From Formosa haliotis (GTDB lineage Bacteria; Bacteroidota; Bacteroidia; Flavobacteriales; Flavobacteriaceae): a stretch of DNA of 64,000 bases. The stretch spans positions 1,485,501 through 1,549,500 of the forward strand of contig NZ_BDEL01000001.1 of the NCBI RefSeq assembly GCF_001685485.1, read 5' to 3'. Below are positions 47,518-56,029 of this stretch, one piece after another. The position numbers and the translations under genes are program-made. The stretch's first letter is position 1. Every line of letters begins with the position of its first letter. The notes under the pieces are model-generated. The model made no database searches and was not told the origin of the DNA. It saw only the letters and a program-made list of their open reading frames with translations.

Positions 47518-48894
47518 TTAGCTTACTATAAAAGGTACATGCTTTTTAAGGGCGTAATTCTTTTTTAGAAATTTAGAATTTAATTTGGCATCAGAAATAG
47601 CAATCGCTGCTCCCAATGCAGAACCTAAAGAGGAATCGGTAGTACGTAATTTCATATGTCTAAATTCATGCGCTAATAATTTTATATACACATCGTTATC
47701 ACTAAAACCACCATCGACATATAATCTTGAAATCGCATCGGTACCAATGGCTTTTTGTATGCTTTGTATTTGAAGTAAAACCAGCTCGGTCATTAATTGA
47801 TGATACGCCTGCTCGTAATTTTCAAAAGCCATATTGGTTTTTTCAGCCATAGTTTCATCATCAATACTTTCCCATTTAAAACAAGGTTTAAAGTTGTCTG
47901 TAATTTTTGAATACAACTCGTAATCAAACTTAACATGGCGGTGATAATCATCGGCAACCCCAAAAGCTTCATCTAATTTCTTTACTTGTAATTTGTATTC
48001 ATTGCCTAAAAATAAACGTGTTGCTTTTACTGGCTTCCCATTAATTCGCATGTAATTAATAGCTTCGTTTCCTTCAACTTCGGTCGCAATGGGCTGCTCT
48101 GTAAACGGATTAAAAACTATGCTCCACGTCCCTGTAGAGACTAATACAAATTTCTTTTTTATGCTTCTTACATAAGGCAGAAGTGCTGCAGAACTATCAT
48201 GAATACCAACACCTATCTTAATTCGTGTACCATTATAATTCATGTTAACACTAGTCTCTGTAGACACTATTGGTGGTAAAATCGTATGAAATCCTTCGTT
48301 ATAAACCCAACTGTGATAATCCATTTTTACATAATCCCAAAGTCCAGTATGGCAGCCAATACTCGTGTATTCACTTAAAGGTATACCAGTAAAAACATAA
48401 CTAAGATATTGCGGTAAATGCAAGCTGTATTTAATTTTTTTATAGACCTCTGGTTGCTCTTTTTTTAACCAATACAACTGTAGACCTGAGTTTAACATAC
48501 TCAAATCTGAGCACCCTGTGGTTTTTAGAAAAGCCTCTCTTGGCCCGTAGGTATCGAAAAAAGAAGTTACTATATGTTCGGGTAACGACTTTGTATAATT
48601 GTAAAGCGGCGTTAAAGGATTCCCATTTTCATCGATATGAACCAAACTAGCACCATAGGTAGAAAAGTTTATAGCTTTTACATCAAATTCCTCCGCTTTA
48701 AGAATACGATTAAACACGTCTTTTAACCACGCTTGTAAGGCCTGAAGGTTTTCTGTAGGATGCCCGTCTTCATCTTCTATTTCATCAAATGAAATGTACT
48801 CTTTATGTACTTCCTTAAAATCCTTATCGAATAAGAAAAATTTCTTGTTGGTCTTGCCTATATCAAATACGGCTGTTACTTTTTTCTTCATCAA
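47518..48894 (-). CDS. rhaB: L-rhamnulokinase
   Basis: Phosphorylates L-rhamnulose to L-rhamnulose-1-phosphate. The 458-residue FGGY-family kinase opens with AVFDIGKTNKKFFLFD (phosphate-binding loop 1), has NFSTYGASLVHIDENGNPL, KKFVLVSTGTWSIVFNPFTE, and the second ATP site YVDGGFSDNDVYIKLLAHEF then SALGAAIAIS. The N-terminal GKTNKK form is typical of the Bacteroidetes carbohydrate kinases of this operon. It lies 12 bp after rhaI and 34 bp before the tandem aldolase gene, so cotranscription is clear. Specificity for rhamnulose is inferred from neighbours rhaI and rhaEW. Confidence 0.9.
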   Translation of the reverse strand: MMKKKVTAVFDIGKTNKKFFLFDKDFKEVHKEYISFDEIEDEDGHPTENLQALQAWLKDVFNRILKAEEFDVKAINFSTYGASLVHIDENGNPLTPLYNYTKSLPEHIVTSFFDTYGPREAFLKTTGCSDLSMLNSGLQLYWLKKEQPEVYKKIKYSLHLPQYLSYVFTGIPLSEYTSIGCHTGLWDYVKMDYHSWVYNEGFHTILPPIVSTETSVNMNYNGTRIKIGVGIHDSSAALLPYVRSIKKKFVLVSTGTWSIVFNPFTEQPIATEVEGNEAINYMRINGKPVKATRLFLGNEYKLQVKKLDEAFGVADDYHRHVKFDYELYSKITDNFKPCFKWESIDDETMAEKTNMAFENYEQAYHQLMTELVLLQIQSIQKAIGTDAISRLYVDGGFSDNDVYIKLLAHEFRHMKLRTTDSSLGSALGAAIAISDAKLNSKFLKKNYALKKHVPFIVS

Positions 48895-48906
48895 TCTAAG
48901 CTTTAA

Positions 48907-50187
48907 TTATAACCCGGAAGCAATACTGTGTTTTCCACGTTCTTGAATTAAAGCCTCTCTAATTTTTAATTCTCGGTACACCCCTAACGGATCTAAAGCG
49001 CCACCAGATTGTAGTCTTGCTTGTGCTAATAACGGACGTACATCGGTGCGGTAAGCCTTTTGTAAAATTTCTTGACATGCCACCACATCATGAGCCGATT
49101 GAGCTTGCTTTAATTGTGCTTGATCTACTAATAAAGCTTTTGCATAAGCTTCTTGAATAGCTTCTAAAGATTGAATTAAATCCTCTAACGGATCTTTTAT
49201 ATTATGGCTCGCATCAATCATCCAAGACAATTCTGGATTTTGCGGATTGTTTTGCATACCGTAAACCAATTCATTAAAAATTAAAAATAGAGCGTATGGT
49301 TTTACACTTCCCACAGTGACATCATCGTCGCCATATTTACTATCGTTAAAATGAAATCCACCTAATTTACCTTTCAGCATTAGAGTTGATACAATCTGTT
49401 CGATGTTTGTATTTGGTAAATGATGCCCTAAATCTACTAACGTATACGCTTTATCACCACAAGCATTGGCCAACATAAACGAGGTTCCCCAATCTTGAAT
49501 AACGGTGCTGTAGAAATTAGGTTCGTAAGGTTTGTATTCTATAAACAGTTTCCAGTCGTCTGGAAGCGTTTTGTATATCGATTTTAAGCTGCTTTCAGTA
49601 TTTGAAAGTGCCGTTTGAAAATTATTTTGTCCAGGAAAATTAGAACCATCGGCTAACCAAACGGTTAAACTTTTAGACCCCAATTGTTCACCAATTTTTA
49701 TAACCTCTTGGTTGTGCGCAATGGCTTGCTCTCGAACTGCTTGACTGGTATTGCTTAAAGATCCGTATTTATAACTTTCTTTAGCATCCTTTTGATCTTG
49801 AAAGGTATTAGAATTTACAGCATCGAACTTTAAATTTAAACTATTTGCTTGATCTTTAATCGCGCTATAATCCTCTGGTATGTCCCAAGGAATATGTAAC
49901 GACACTGCTCCTGCTGTTTGCGTTAAACTATGTAAAAGTCCAACATCGTCTAATTTCTGAGTTAAATTTGAAGGCTCGCCATAATAAGAAAAACGCCCAA
50001 AACGCGTACCTCCAGCACCTAAAGCCCAACTTGGAATAGCCACCTGAAATTCAGCCAGACTATTAATGATGCTTTTGGTATTGTGGTTGTTTTTTTCTAA
50101 TGTATTTGCTAAGAAATCAAATTGACTCTTATGATTTTCACTTCCTTTTTGGTTTAATTCTGATATTTGAGATTTCTGTAATTTCAT
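48907..50187 (-). CDS. rhaI: L-rhamnose isomerase, RhaI type
   Basis: Converts L-rhamnose to L-rhamnulose. The 426-residue protein belongs to the RhaI group, unrelated in detail to E. coli RhaA but with the same xylose-isomerase-like barrel. Visible motifs are IPSWALGAGGTRFGRFSYYG near residue 50, VSLHIPWDIPEDY, LTVWLADGSNFPGQ, WKLFIEYKPYEPNFY (metal-binding Glu), TLVDLGHHLPNTN, GGFHFNDSKYGDDDVTVGS then VKPY (His, Asp metal ligands) and WMIDASHNIKDPLED. All expected acidic and histidine ligands are present. It follows rhaEW by 124 bp, in which a stem-loop (50213-50238) lies, and precedes rhaB by 12 bp. Confidence 0.93.
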   Translation of the reverse strand: MKLQKSQISELNQKGSENHKSQFDFLANTLEKNNHNTKSIINSLAEFQVAIPSWALGAGGTRFGRFSYYGEPSNLTQKLDDVGLLHSLTQTAGAVSLHIPWDIPEDYSAIKDQANSLNLKFDAVNSNTFQDQKDAKESYKYGSLSNTSQAVREQAIAHNQEVIKIGEQLGSKSLTVWLADGSNFPGQNNFQTALSNTESSLKSIYKTLPDDWKLFIEYKPYEPNFYSTVIQDWGTSFMLANACGDKAYTLVDLGHHLPNTNIEQIVSTLMLKGKLGGFHFNDSKYGDDDVTVGSVKPYALFLIFNELVYGMQNNPQNPELSWMIDASHNIKDPLEDLIQSLEAIQEAYAKALLVDQAQLKQAQSAHDVVACQEILQKAYRTDVRPLLAQARLQSGGALDPLGVYRELKIREALIQERGKHSIASGL

Positions 50188-50212
50188 AATTCCTGATTTT
50201 TTTTAAATAAGA

Positions 50213-50238
50213 CCTTTCAAGGGTTTCCCAATGAAAGG
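50213..50238 (-). other. Stem-loop between rhaEW and rhaI
   Basis: CCTTTCA (50213-50219) pairs with TGAAAGG (50232-50238), with an inner GGG/CCC pair set and a TTT loop. The minus strand continues TCTTATTT, a poor T tract, so it is a possible attenuator or processing site rather than a full terminator. The stem and its flank (GAAAGGC, TC, AACAAAC, CTAA) resemble the hairpin at 33481-33530, which suggests a common element. Confidence 0.4.
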
Positions 50239-50311
50239 CCTCTCTAACAAACTAACAATTTAACATACTTAATTAGCCATTTACTACTAATTAAAGACAT
50301 CAATTTTAAAA

Positions 50312-52417
50312 CTAACGCACAAATGCATTAGCCATTCCACCGTCTACATTAATAATATTTCCGGTCGATTTATCTAAAACTCCTACTAGTGCAAATACGC
50401 CGTTGGCAATATCGTTTGGAGTAATAATTTCGTTTAATAAATTTCTTTTAGCATAAAATGCAGGTAATTCTTCAACAGTTATTCCATTGGCTTTTGCACG
50501 TCCTTCTGCCCAAGCTCCTTCCCAAATTTTACTACCTACTATAACGCCATCTGGGTTTACGGTGTTTACTCTAATTTTATCTTTAGCTAACTCGGCTGCT
50601 AATAAACGCACCATGTGTTGTTGAGCTGCTTTTGCAGTACCGTAAGCCACATTGTTTGGCCCTGCGACCAATCCGTTTTTACTGGCTATAGAAATATAAT
50701 CGCCACCTAAATTTTGTTTTCTCATGATTTCAGTTGAAAACTTCGCTAGGTTAAATTGTCCTTTTACTAAAATGTTTTGTAAAATATCCCAATCTTTATC
50801 TGTTGTTTCTTCTAAAGGCTTAGAGATCGCTAATCCTGCGCTGTGCACTACGATATCTACGCCTCCAAATTCAATACATGCTTTTTTGTAAGCCTTATTA
50901 ATTGAATCTGTATTGGTAACATCGCAAACTGCCGTTGCAGCAACGTCGCGTTTGTAGGTTGCCAAAGCTTCTGCAAGACTGTCTTCATTAATATCTGTAA
51001 GTACCACGTTCGCACCTTCAGCGGCTAGCTTATCGGCAATTGCTTTTCCAATTCCTCCACCAGCTCCAGTAACAAAGGCTACTTTGCGAGATAACGGTTG
51101 TTCCTTAGGCATACGCTGTAATTTGGCTTCTTCTAACAACCAATATTCTATATCAAAAGCTTCTTGCCTTGGTAATGAGGTATACGATGAAATCGCTTCT
51201 GCCCCACGCATCACGTTAATGGCATTAATATAAAATTCGCTTGCCACACGTGTAGTTTGTTTGTTTTTGGCAAAACTGAACATCCCTACACCCGGATAAA
51301 TAATAATTACCGGATTGGCATCACGAATGGCTGGACTGTTGTCCTTTTTACACGTGTTGTAGTAATCTGCGTATTCCTGTCGGTAAGTTTCAAAAGCAGG
51401 TTCTAATTTTTTAAGAATAGCTTCTGAATCTGATAAGTCTTCATCTTTATCTAAAGTCAACACTAATGGTTGAATTTTTGTTCTTAAAAAATGATCTGGG
51501 CACGAAGTTCCCATAGGTGCTAAACGCTCTAAATCATTACTATTGATATATTCTAAAACCACATCGGTATCAGAAAAATGACCAATCATTCTGTTTTCCG
51601 AAGAACATAATCCTCTTAATAAAGGCATTAATTGTGCGGCTTTTTCTAAACGCTCCGCTTTAGGTAGAGACTCTATTTTTTGTCCGCCGAAAACAGATCC
51701 TTTTTCAGCAATCTTTTTTTCGATATACTCTGAAGCCATTTCAATAACTTCCAAACTATTCATATAACAGTCGTACGAAGTATCTCCCCAAGTAAATAAT
51801 CCGTGAGATCCTAATACAATGCCACGAATGCCAGGGTTATCGGCTAAACATTTTTCTAATTGTAAACCCAAATCGAAACCTGGACGTTGCCAAGGCACCC
51901 ACCCCATAGTATCTCCCCAAATTTCTTTGGTAACCTTTTCGCTATCCTCTGCTGCCGCAACGGCTATTAAAGCATCTGGATGTAAGTGGTCGATATGTGC
52001 AAAGGGTAATAAACCGTGTAAAGGGGTGTCTATAGATGGTGCTTTACTGTCTAAATCGTAAATACAATGGTTAAAAAGTCCAACCATACGATCTTCATCT
52101 TCTAATCCGCCATAAACATTTTTTAAATCACGTAAGCGATCTGTATACAAACCTGCGATTCCTGCACGTGTTAAGGTTCCGATATCTCCTCCAGATCCTT
52201 TTACCCACATTACTTCTACATTATCTCCTGTTAAAGGGTCTTTTTCTATGGTTTTACAACTCGTATTTCCACCGCCATAATTAGTAATCCTTAAATCTGC
52301 TCCTAAAATATTTGACCGGTATAAAAATAAGGCGACTTGATCGTCTCCTAATTCTGATGCTTTTTCGTTATCCCAAAGGTAATCGACGTAATTAAATTGT
52401 TTAACAAGATTATCCAT
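50312..52417 (-). CDS. rhaEW: Bifunctional rhamnulose-1-phosphate aldolase/lactaldehyde dehydrogenase RhaEW
   Basis: Splits L-rhamnulose-1-phosphate to dihydroxyacetone phosphate and L-lactaldehyde, then oxidises the lactaldehyde. The 701-residue fusion has an N-terminal class II aldolase domain (about 20-420: LRITNYGGGNTSCKT, VMWVKGSGGDIG, LLPFAHIDHLHPDALIAVAA with the zinc histidines, VLGSHGLFTWGD) and a C-terminal short-chain dehydrogenase (about 430-700: VAFVTGAGGGIGKAIADKLA, VHSAGLA, SIASKNGLVAGPNNVAYGTA then KAA with the YxxxK). Both active sites are intact. It is first in the rhamnose operon and is preceded by the operator at 52445-52486. Confidence 0.93.
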   Translation of the reverse strand: MDNLVKQFNYVDYLWDNEKASELGDDQVALFLYRSNILGADLRITNYGGGNTSCKTIEKDPLTGDNVEVMWVKGSGGDIGTLTRAGIAGLYTDRLRDLKNVYGGLEDEDRMVGLFNHCIYDLDSKAPSIDTPLHGLLPFAHIDHLHPDALIAVAAAEDSEKVTKEIWGDTMGWVPWQRPGFDLGLQLEKCLADNPGIRGIVLGSHGLFTWGDTSYDCYMNSLEVIEMASEYIEKKIAEKGSVFGGQKIESLPKAERLEKAAQLMPLLRGLCSSENRMIGHFSDTDVVLEYINSNDLERLAPMGTSCPDHFLRTKIQPLVLTLDKDEDLSDSEAILKKLEPAFETYRQEYADYYNTCKKDNSPAIRDANPVIIIYPGVGMFSFAKNKQTTRVASEFYINAINVMRGAEAISSYTSLPRQEAFDIEYWLLEEAKLQRMPKEQPLSRKVAFVTGAGGGIGKAIADKLAAEGANVVLTDINEDSLAEALATYKRDVAATAVCDVTNTDSINKAYKKACIEFGGVDIVVHSAGLAISKPLEETTDKDWDILQNILVKGQFNLAKFSTEIMRKQNLGGDYISIASKNGLVAGPNNVAYGTAKAAQQHMVRLLAAELAKDKIRVNTVNPDGVIVGSKIWEGAWAEGRAKANGITVEELPAFYAKRNLLNEIITPNDIANGVFALVGVLDKSTGNIINVDGGMANAFVR

Positions 52418-52444
52418 ATTCTTATTTTAAAATTAATAGTGTTG

Positions 52445-52486
52445 TAAATCTAAAACGATAGAAAAATTTATCCGTCCTGTACTATA
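52445..52486 (-). promoter_or_regulatory. Rhamnose operon promoter with TACAGGA-type operator
   Basis: On the minus strand the operator reads GGTATAGTACAGGAC, then exactly 21 bp, then TAGATTTA (52452-52445), one base from TAnnTTTG. The rhaEW start at 52417 is 27 bp beyond. Only one clear CAGG unit is present here. The rest of the 52418-52640 gap has no gene and no clear terminator for the upstream integrase gene. Confidence 0.62.
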
Positions 52487-52640
52487 CCGCTTAAAATGAA
52501 AAACTTCATTTTTTTTAAACTATACATTCCATTTCTGGTATTTTAACTAAAAATTAATTTTCATAATACAGAGGTTATTCGATACGTATTTGCCCATTAT
52601 GAAGAACAACTTTGTGAGGAATTAAGATATGAATGCCTTT

Positions 52641-53885
52641 TCAAACGTTCATAATTTCGTTATCAATATCATTCAAACTCTTCATTCTTGTCAACAACTT
52701 ACTAAAATCTTCACTAATCTTGCTCTCAACTACTCTTGCATAAATTTGAGTTGTCGATAATTTTGTATGGCCTAATAGTTTTGAAACCGTTTCTATAGGC
52801 ACACCATTTGATAGCATTACTGTTGTTGCAAAAGTATGTCGCGCGACATGAAATGTTAGTTTCTTTTGAAAGTTACAGTCCATAGCTATTTCCTTTAAAT
52901 ATTTGTTTGTTTTCTGATTCGATATCATGGGAAAAACATAATCTGTTGAATAATCTTTATATTTTTCTATAATTTGCATTGCCTTGGGAAGAATTGGCAC
53001 CTTAACGGTTTGTGATGTTTTTTCTCGTCTTGTAAAAATCCAATAGTTACCGTCGATACCCTTAGTAATTTGTTTTTTAATTAGATTCTTTTCATCTATG
53101 AAGGATAAACCCGTGTAACACGCAAACAAAAAACAATCCTTAACCCTCTCTAATCTATCATTATAATAATGAGTATCTTCTAAAAACTGCAGCTCTTTAG
53201 TTGTCAGATAAGCCCTATCATGCTTATCGAACTTTAATTTAATTTTTTCAAAGGGATTTCTTTCAATCCATTCTAATTTAACGCCTAAATTCAAAATCTT
53301 CTTAAAACGCTCTAGATGTTTCATTACCCCGTTATTGGCTAATGACAGATTACCCTTTACATTTTTTAAGCGTCGTAAAAAGAATTCAAAATCTGTTACA
53401 AAACGATAATTTAATTGTTTCAAATACACATCATCAACTTTTAAACTAGTACTTAAAAATTGCTTTAAGTACTTTTCGGAAGTATAATAATTTTTCATAG
53501 TTCCAGGCTTCAAAACTTGAAGCATAGTTGTATTATGATACGTTATTAAATCTGTTAGTGTTTTATAAACATCACCCTCCCCTAAATATTTAGCCTTTAT
53601 GGTTTTTGAAGTAATAAGGTCACCTTGTTCTAATAATTGTCTATGACAATCTAGTAGCTTAATATAGGCTTGATCCAAATACGTATTTAAGACAGTTATC
53701 TCCTTTGACTTCCCTTTACCTCTACTCTTGGAGCTATCCCATTGGCTCAATAAAACATGTCTTTTAAGACTAATTTCCGAGCGTTTTCCATTAACAGTTA
53801 CTCGTGCATAAATAGATAAATTTTTCGAGTCTGTTTTAGATTTTCTTGTGAAGAAAATAATCGCGAATGTGTTTGTTGTTTGCAT
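52641..53885 (-). CDS. Tyrosine recombinase/integrase, Bacteroidetes type
   Basis: Site-specific recombinase of about 414 residues. It has an arm-binding N-terminal domain (AIIFFTRKSKTDSKNLSIYA, WDSSKSRGKGKSKEI), a SAM-like core-binding domain (about 115-215) and the catalytic domain: ACYTGLSFIDEKNL, TRREKTSQTVKVPIL with the lysine, HVARHTFATTVMLSNGVPIE, LLGHTKLSTTQIYARV with the nucleophilic tyrosine. The box I arginine is replaced by Ser in TGLS, as in IntDOT-like integrases of conjugative elements. I prefer the ATG at 53885 (MQTTNTFAIIFF) over the upstream ATG at 53930, because family proteins begin near this sequence. It sits just past the 3' end of tRNA-Pro, the classic position of an island integrase. 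Confidence 0.9.
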   Translation of the reverse strand: MQTTNTFAIIFFTRKSKTDSKNLSIYARVTVNGKRSEISLKRHVLLSQWDSSKSRGKGKSKEITVLNTYLDQAYIKLLDCHRQLLEQGDLITSKTIKAKYLGEGDVYKTLTDLITYHNTTMLQVLKPGTMKNYYTSEKYLKQFLSTSLKVDDVYLKQLNYRFVTDFEFFLRRLKNVKGNLSLANNGVMKHLERFKKILNLGVKLEWIERNPFEKIKLKFDKHDRAYLTTKELQFLEDTHYYNDRLERVKDCFLFACYTGLSFIDEKNLIKKQITKGIDGNYWIFTRREKTSQTVKVPILPKAMQIIEKYKDYSTDYVFPMISNQKTNKYLKEIAMDCNFQKKLTFHVARHTFATTVMLSNGVPIETVSKLLGHTKLSTTQIYARVVESKISEDFSKLLTRMKSLNDIDNEIMNV

Positions 53886-54051
53886 CTTACAAAGCTTTAA
53901 TTGAACATTTGTTTTGTGAATGACAAACAAAAATTACCCTTTAAAGTTCTTTAAATGTACAACTATTTGATCTAGAGACGCTTCTAAAAACGACTCACCG
54001 AATGACTCACCTTTAATATGATATCTTATGATATTATATAATAGCACCAAA

Positions 54052-54089
54052 AACAAAAAACACTGAAAATCAATAGATTAACAGTGTTT
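54052..54089 (-). terminator. Intrinsic terminator of tRNA-Pro
   Basis: AAACACTG (54058-54065) pairs with CAGTGTTT (54082-54089) around a 16-base loop. On the minus strand it is followed by TTTTTTG and TTTTT. It lies 25 bases past the tRNA-Pro 3' end and would end its transcript before the integrase gene region. Two GACTCACC copies near 53992-54011 may be recombinase or regulatory sites. Confidence 0.65.
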
Positions 54090-54113
54090 ATATTGCTACT
54101 TGAATCAAGTTAG

Positions 54114-54188
54114 TCGGGGTGGCAGGATTCGAACCTGCGACCTCCGCGTCCCAAACGCGGCGCGATAACCGGGCTACGCTACACCCCG
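54114..54188 (-). tRNA. tRNA-Pro (anticodon TGG)
   Basis: On the minus strand the gene begins CGGGGTG, followed by TAGCGTAGCCCGGT (D arm), an anticodon stem-loop CCGCGTTTGGGACGCGG whose loop TTTGGGA gives anticodon TGG, a T arm GCAGGTTCGAATCCTGC, and the acceptor CACCCCG with discriminator A. All stems pair. CCA is not encoded. Its 3' end faces the integrase gene, which suggests it is the attachment site of the neighbouring element. Confidence 0.95.
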
Positions 54189-54279
54189 AAAAAATTATCG
54201 AGGTGCAAATATATACCTTTTATTTAAAAACAAACAACTTTTTTTAAGTAAATTAGTCTTAATTTTTAAAATAAACATT

Positions 54280-55386
54280 ATGACTAAGGTAAAACACTTA
54301 TTATCAATAGTTTTGTTGTTGCACTTTTTTGCTTGTGCTCAAGATAAAAATACCAACGTAGCTAATTACGAATACGAAACTGTAGTTAATGACCTTGAAA
54401 TTCCTTGGGGGTTTGTGTTTTTACCAGATAATTCTATGTTAATTACTGAAAAAGCTGGAACATTAATTCATTTTAAAAATGGTAAAAAAACAGAAATAAC
54501 GGGGTTACCGGCTATAAAACGTCACGGTCAAGGTGGCTTAATGGACATTGCATTGCATCCCGATTATAAAAACAATGGTTGGATTTACTTTACTTATGCC
54601 TCTGCCGAGGGTGAAGGCTCTGGTGCAAACACTGCACTTATGCGCGCAAAAATTAGCAATAACACGTTAACCAATAAAGAATTACTTTATAAAGCTACTC
54701 CAAACTTTTCTGGGCCAGATCATTTCGGGTCTCGAATCATATTCGATAAAAACAATTATTTATTTTTTAGCATTGGCGAACGTGGCGAGCGCGATCTTAA
54801 TCCGCAGGATCTTACTAGAGATGGCGGAAAAATTTACCGTTTAAAGGACGACGGTAGTATTCCAGCAGACAATCCATTTGTAAATACACCAAATGCAAAA
54901 AAAGCAATTTATACTTATGGCCACAGGAATCCGCAAGGCTTAATTTATATCGAAGAAACAAACAGCATTTGGTCTCACGAACACGGACCTAAAGGGGGCG
55001 ATGAAATAAATATTATTGAAGCAGGTAAAAATTACGGTTGGCCTGTAATTACCTACGGTATTAATTATTGGGGCACCAAAATTACAGATATTACCGAAAA
55101 AGAAGGCATGGAACAACCTATTCATTATTGGACGCCTTCTATTGCTCCTTCCGGTATGTGTTATGTAACTAGCGACAAATACAAAGGTTGGAAAGGCAAT
55201 ATTTTAGTAGGATCGTTAAGATTTCAATACTTAGATCGTTGTGTTATTAAGAATAATAAGGTGGTATATGAGGAAAAATTATTGGATAATTTAGGACGTG
55301 TACGCTCTGTAGTTCAGGGGCCCGATGGCTATATTTATGCCGGGGTAGAAAATGTTGGAATAGTTAAAATTATTCCGAAAAATTAA
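54280..55386 (+). CDS. PQQ-dependent sugar dehydrogenase-like lipoprotein
   Basis: A 368-residue lipoprotein (LLLHFFAC, Cys19) of the glucose/sorbosone dehydrogenase family, a six-bladed propeller that can oxidise sugars with PQQ. Visible motifs: LEIPWGFVFLPDNSMLITEK, RHGQGGLMDIALHPDY, FSGPDHFGSRIIFDK, GERGERDLNPQDLTRDGGKI, YGHRNPQGLIYIE, SHEHGPKGGDEINIIEAGKN and YGWPVITYGINYWG. The histidine and arginine residues that hold PQQ and the substrate are present. Many family members have no proven substrate. It is separated from tRNA-Pro by 91 bp and reads away from it, marking the start of the conserved chromosome to the right of the island. Confidence 0.85.
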   Translation: MTKVKHLLSIVLLLHFFACAQDKNTNVANYEYETVVNDLEIPWGFVFLPDNSMLITEKAGTLIHFKNGKKTEITGLPAIKRHGQGGLMDIALHPDYKNNGWIYFTYASAEGEGSGANTALMRAKISNNTLTNKELLYKATPNFSGPDHFGSRIIFDKNNYLFFSIGERGERDLNPQDLTRDGGKIYRLKDDGSIPADNPFVNTPNAKKAIYTYGHRNPQGLIYIEETNSIWSHEHGPKGGDEINIIEAGKNYGWPVITYGINYWGTKITDITEKEGMEQPIHYWTPSIAPSGMCYVTSDKYKGWKGNILVGSLRFQYLDRCVIKNNKVVYEEKLLDNLGRVRSVVQGPDGYIYAGVENVGIVKIIPKN

Positions 55387-55420
55387 CCTTAAATTTGTAG
55401 ACTCTTAAAACAAAAATTCA

Positions 55421-56029
55421 ATGCTAATTATAGGAATTACCGGTGGTACGGGTTGTGGTAAAACAACAGTAGTAAATCAGATATTAAACGAACTCCCAGA
55501 TGCCGAAGTAGGAGTAATTTCTCAAGATTCCTATTATAACGACACCTCTCACCTGTCGTACGACGAGCGTAAAAAAATTAATTTCGACCATCCTAAATCG
55601 ATTGATTTTGATTTGCTAGTCGATCATTTAAAACAACTTAAATCGGGTGAGGCCATACAACAACCTGTTTATTCGTTTGTAAAACATAACAGAACGGGAG
55701 ACACTATTTTGACGCATCCGCGGAAGGTGATGATTGTAGAGGGCATTTTAATTTTTACACATCCTGAAATTCGAAACTTATTCGATATTAAAATATTTGT
55801 TCATGCCGATAGTGACGAACGATTAATTAGACGTTTAAAACGTGATATTGCCGAGCGTGGCCGTGATTTAGACGAGGTTTTAAACCGATACCAAACCACG
55901 TTAAAACCCATGCATCAGCAGTTTATCGAGCCTATGAAAGAGTATGCAGATCTTATTGTACCTAACAACAAATTTAATACGGTTGCCATAAATGTAGTGC
56001 GTACCATTATTAACGAAAAACTATTATGA
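55421..56029 (+). CDS. udk: Uridine kinase
   Basis: Phosphorylates uridine and cytidine in pyrimidine salvage. The 202-residue protein has the P-loop GITGGTGCGKTTVVNQIL at the start, SQDSYYND, NFDHPKSIDFDLL, QPVYSFVKHNRT, VEGILIFTHPEIRNLFDIKI and IRRLKRDIAERGRDLDEVLN, all standard for Udk. It is cytoplasmic and of normal length. It overlaps the next gene by 4 bp, so both are translated from one message. Upstream spacing is 34 bp from the sugar dehydrogenase gene. Confidence 0.96.
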   Translation: MLIIGITGGTGCGKTTVVNQILNELPDAEVGVISQDSYYNDTSHLSYDERKKINFDHPKSIDFDLLVDHLKQLKSGEAIQQPVYSFVKHNRTGDTILTHPRKVMIVEGILIFTHPEIRNLFDIKIFVHADSDERLIRRLKRDIAERGRDLDEVLNRYQTTLKPMHQQFIEPMKEYADLIVPNNKFNTVAINVVRTIINEKLL

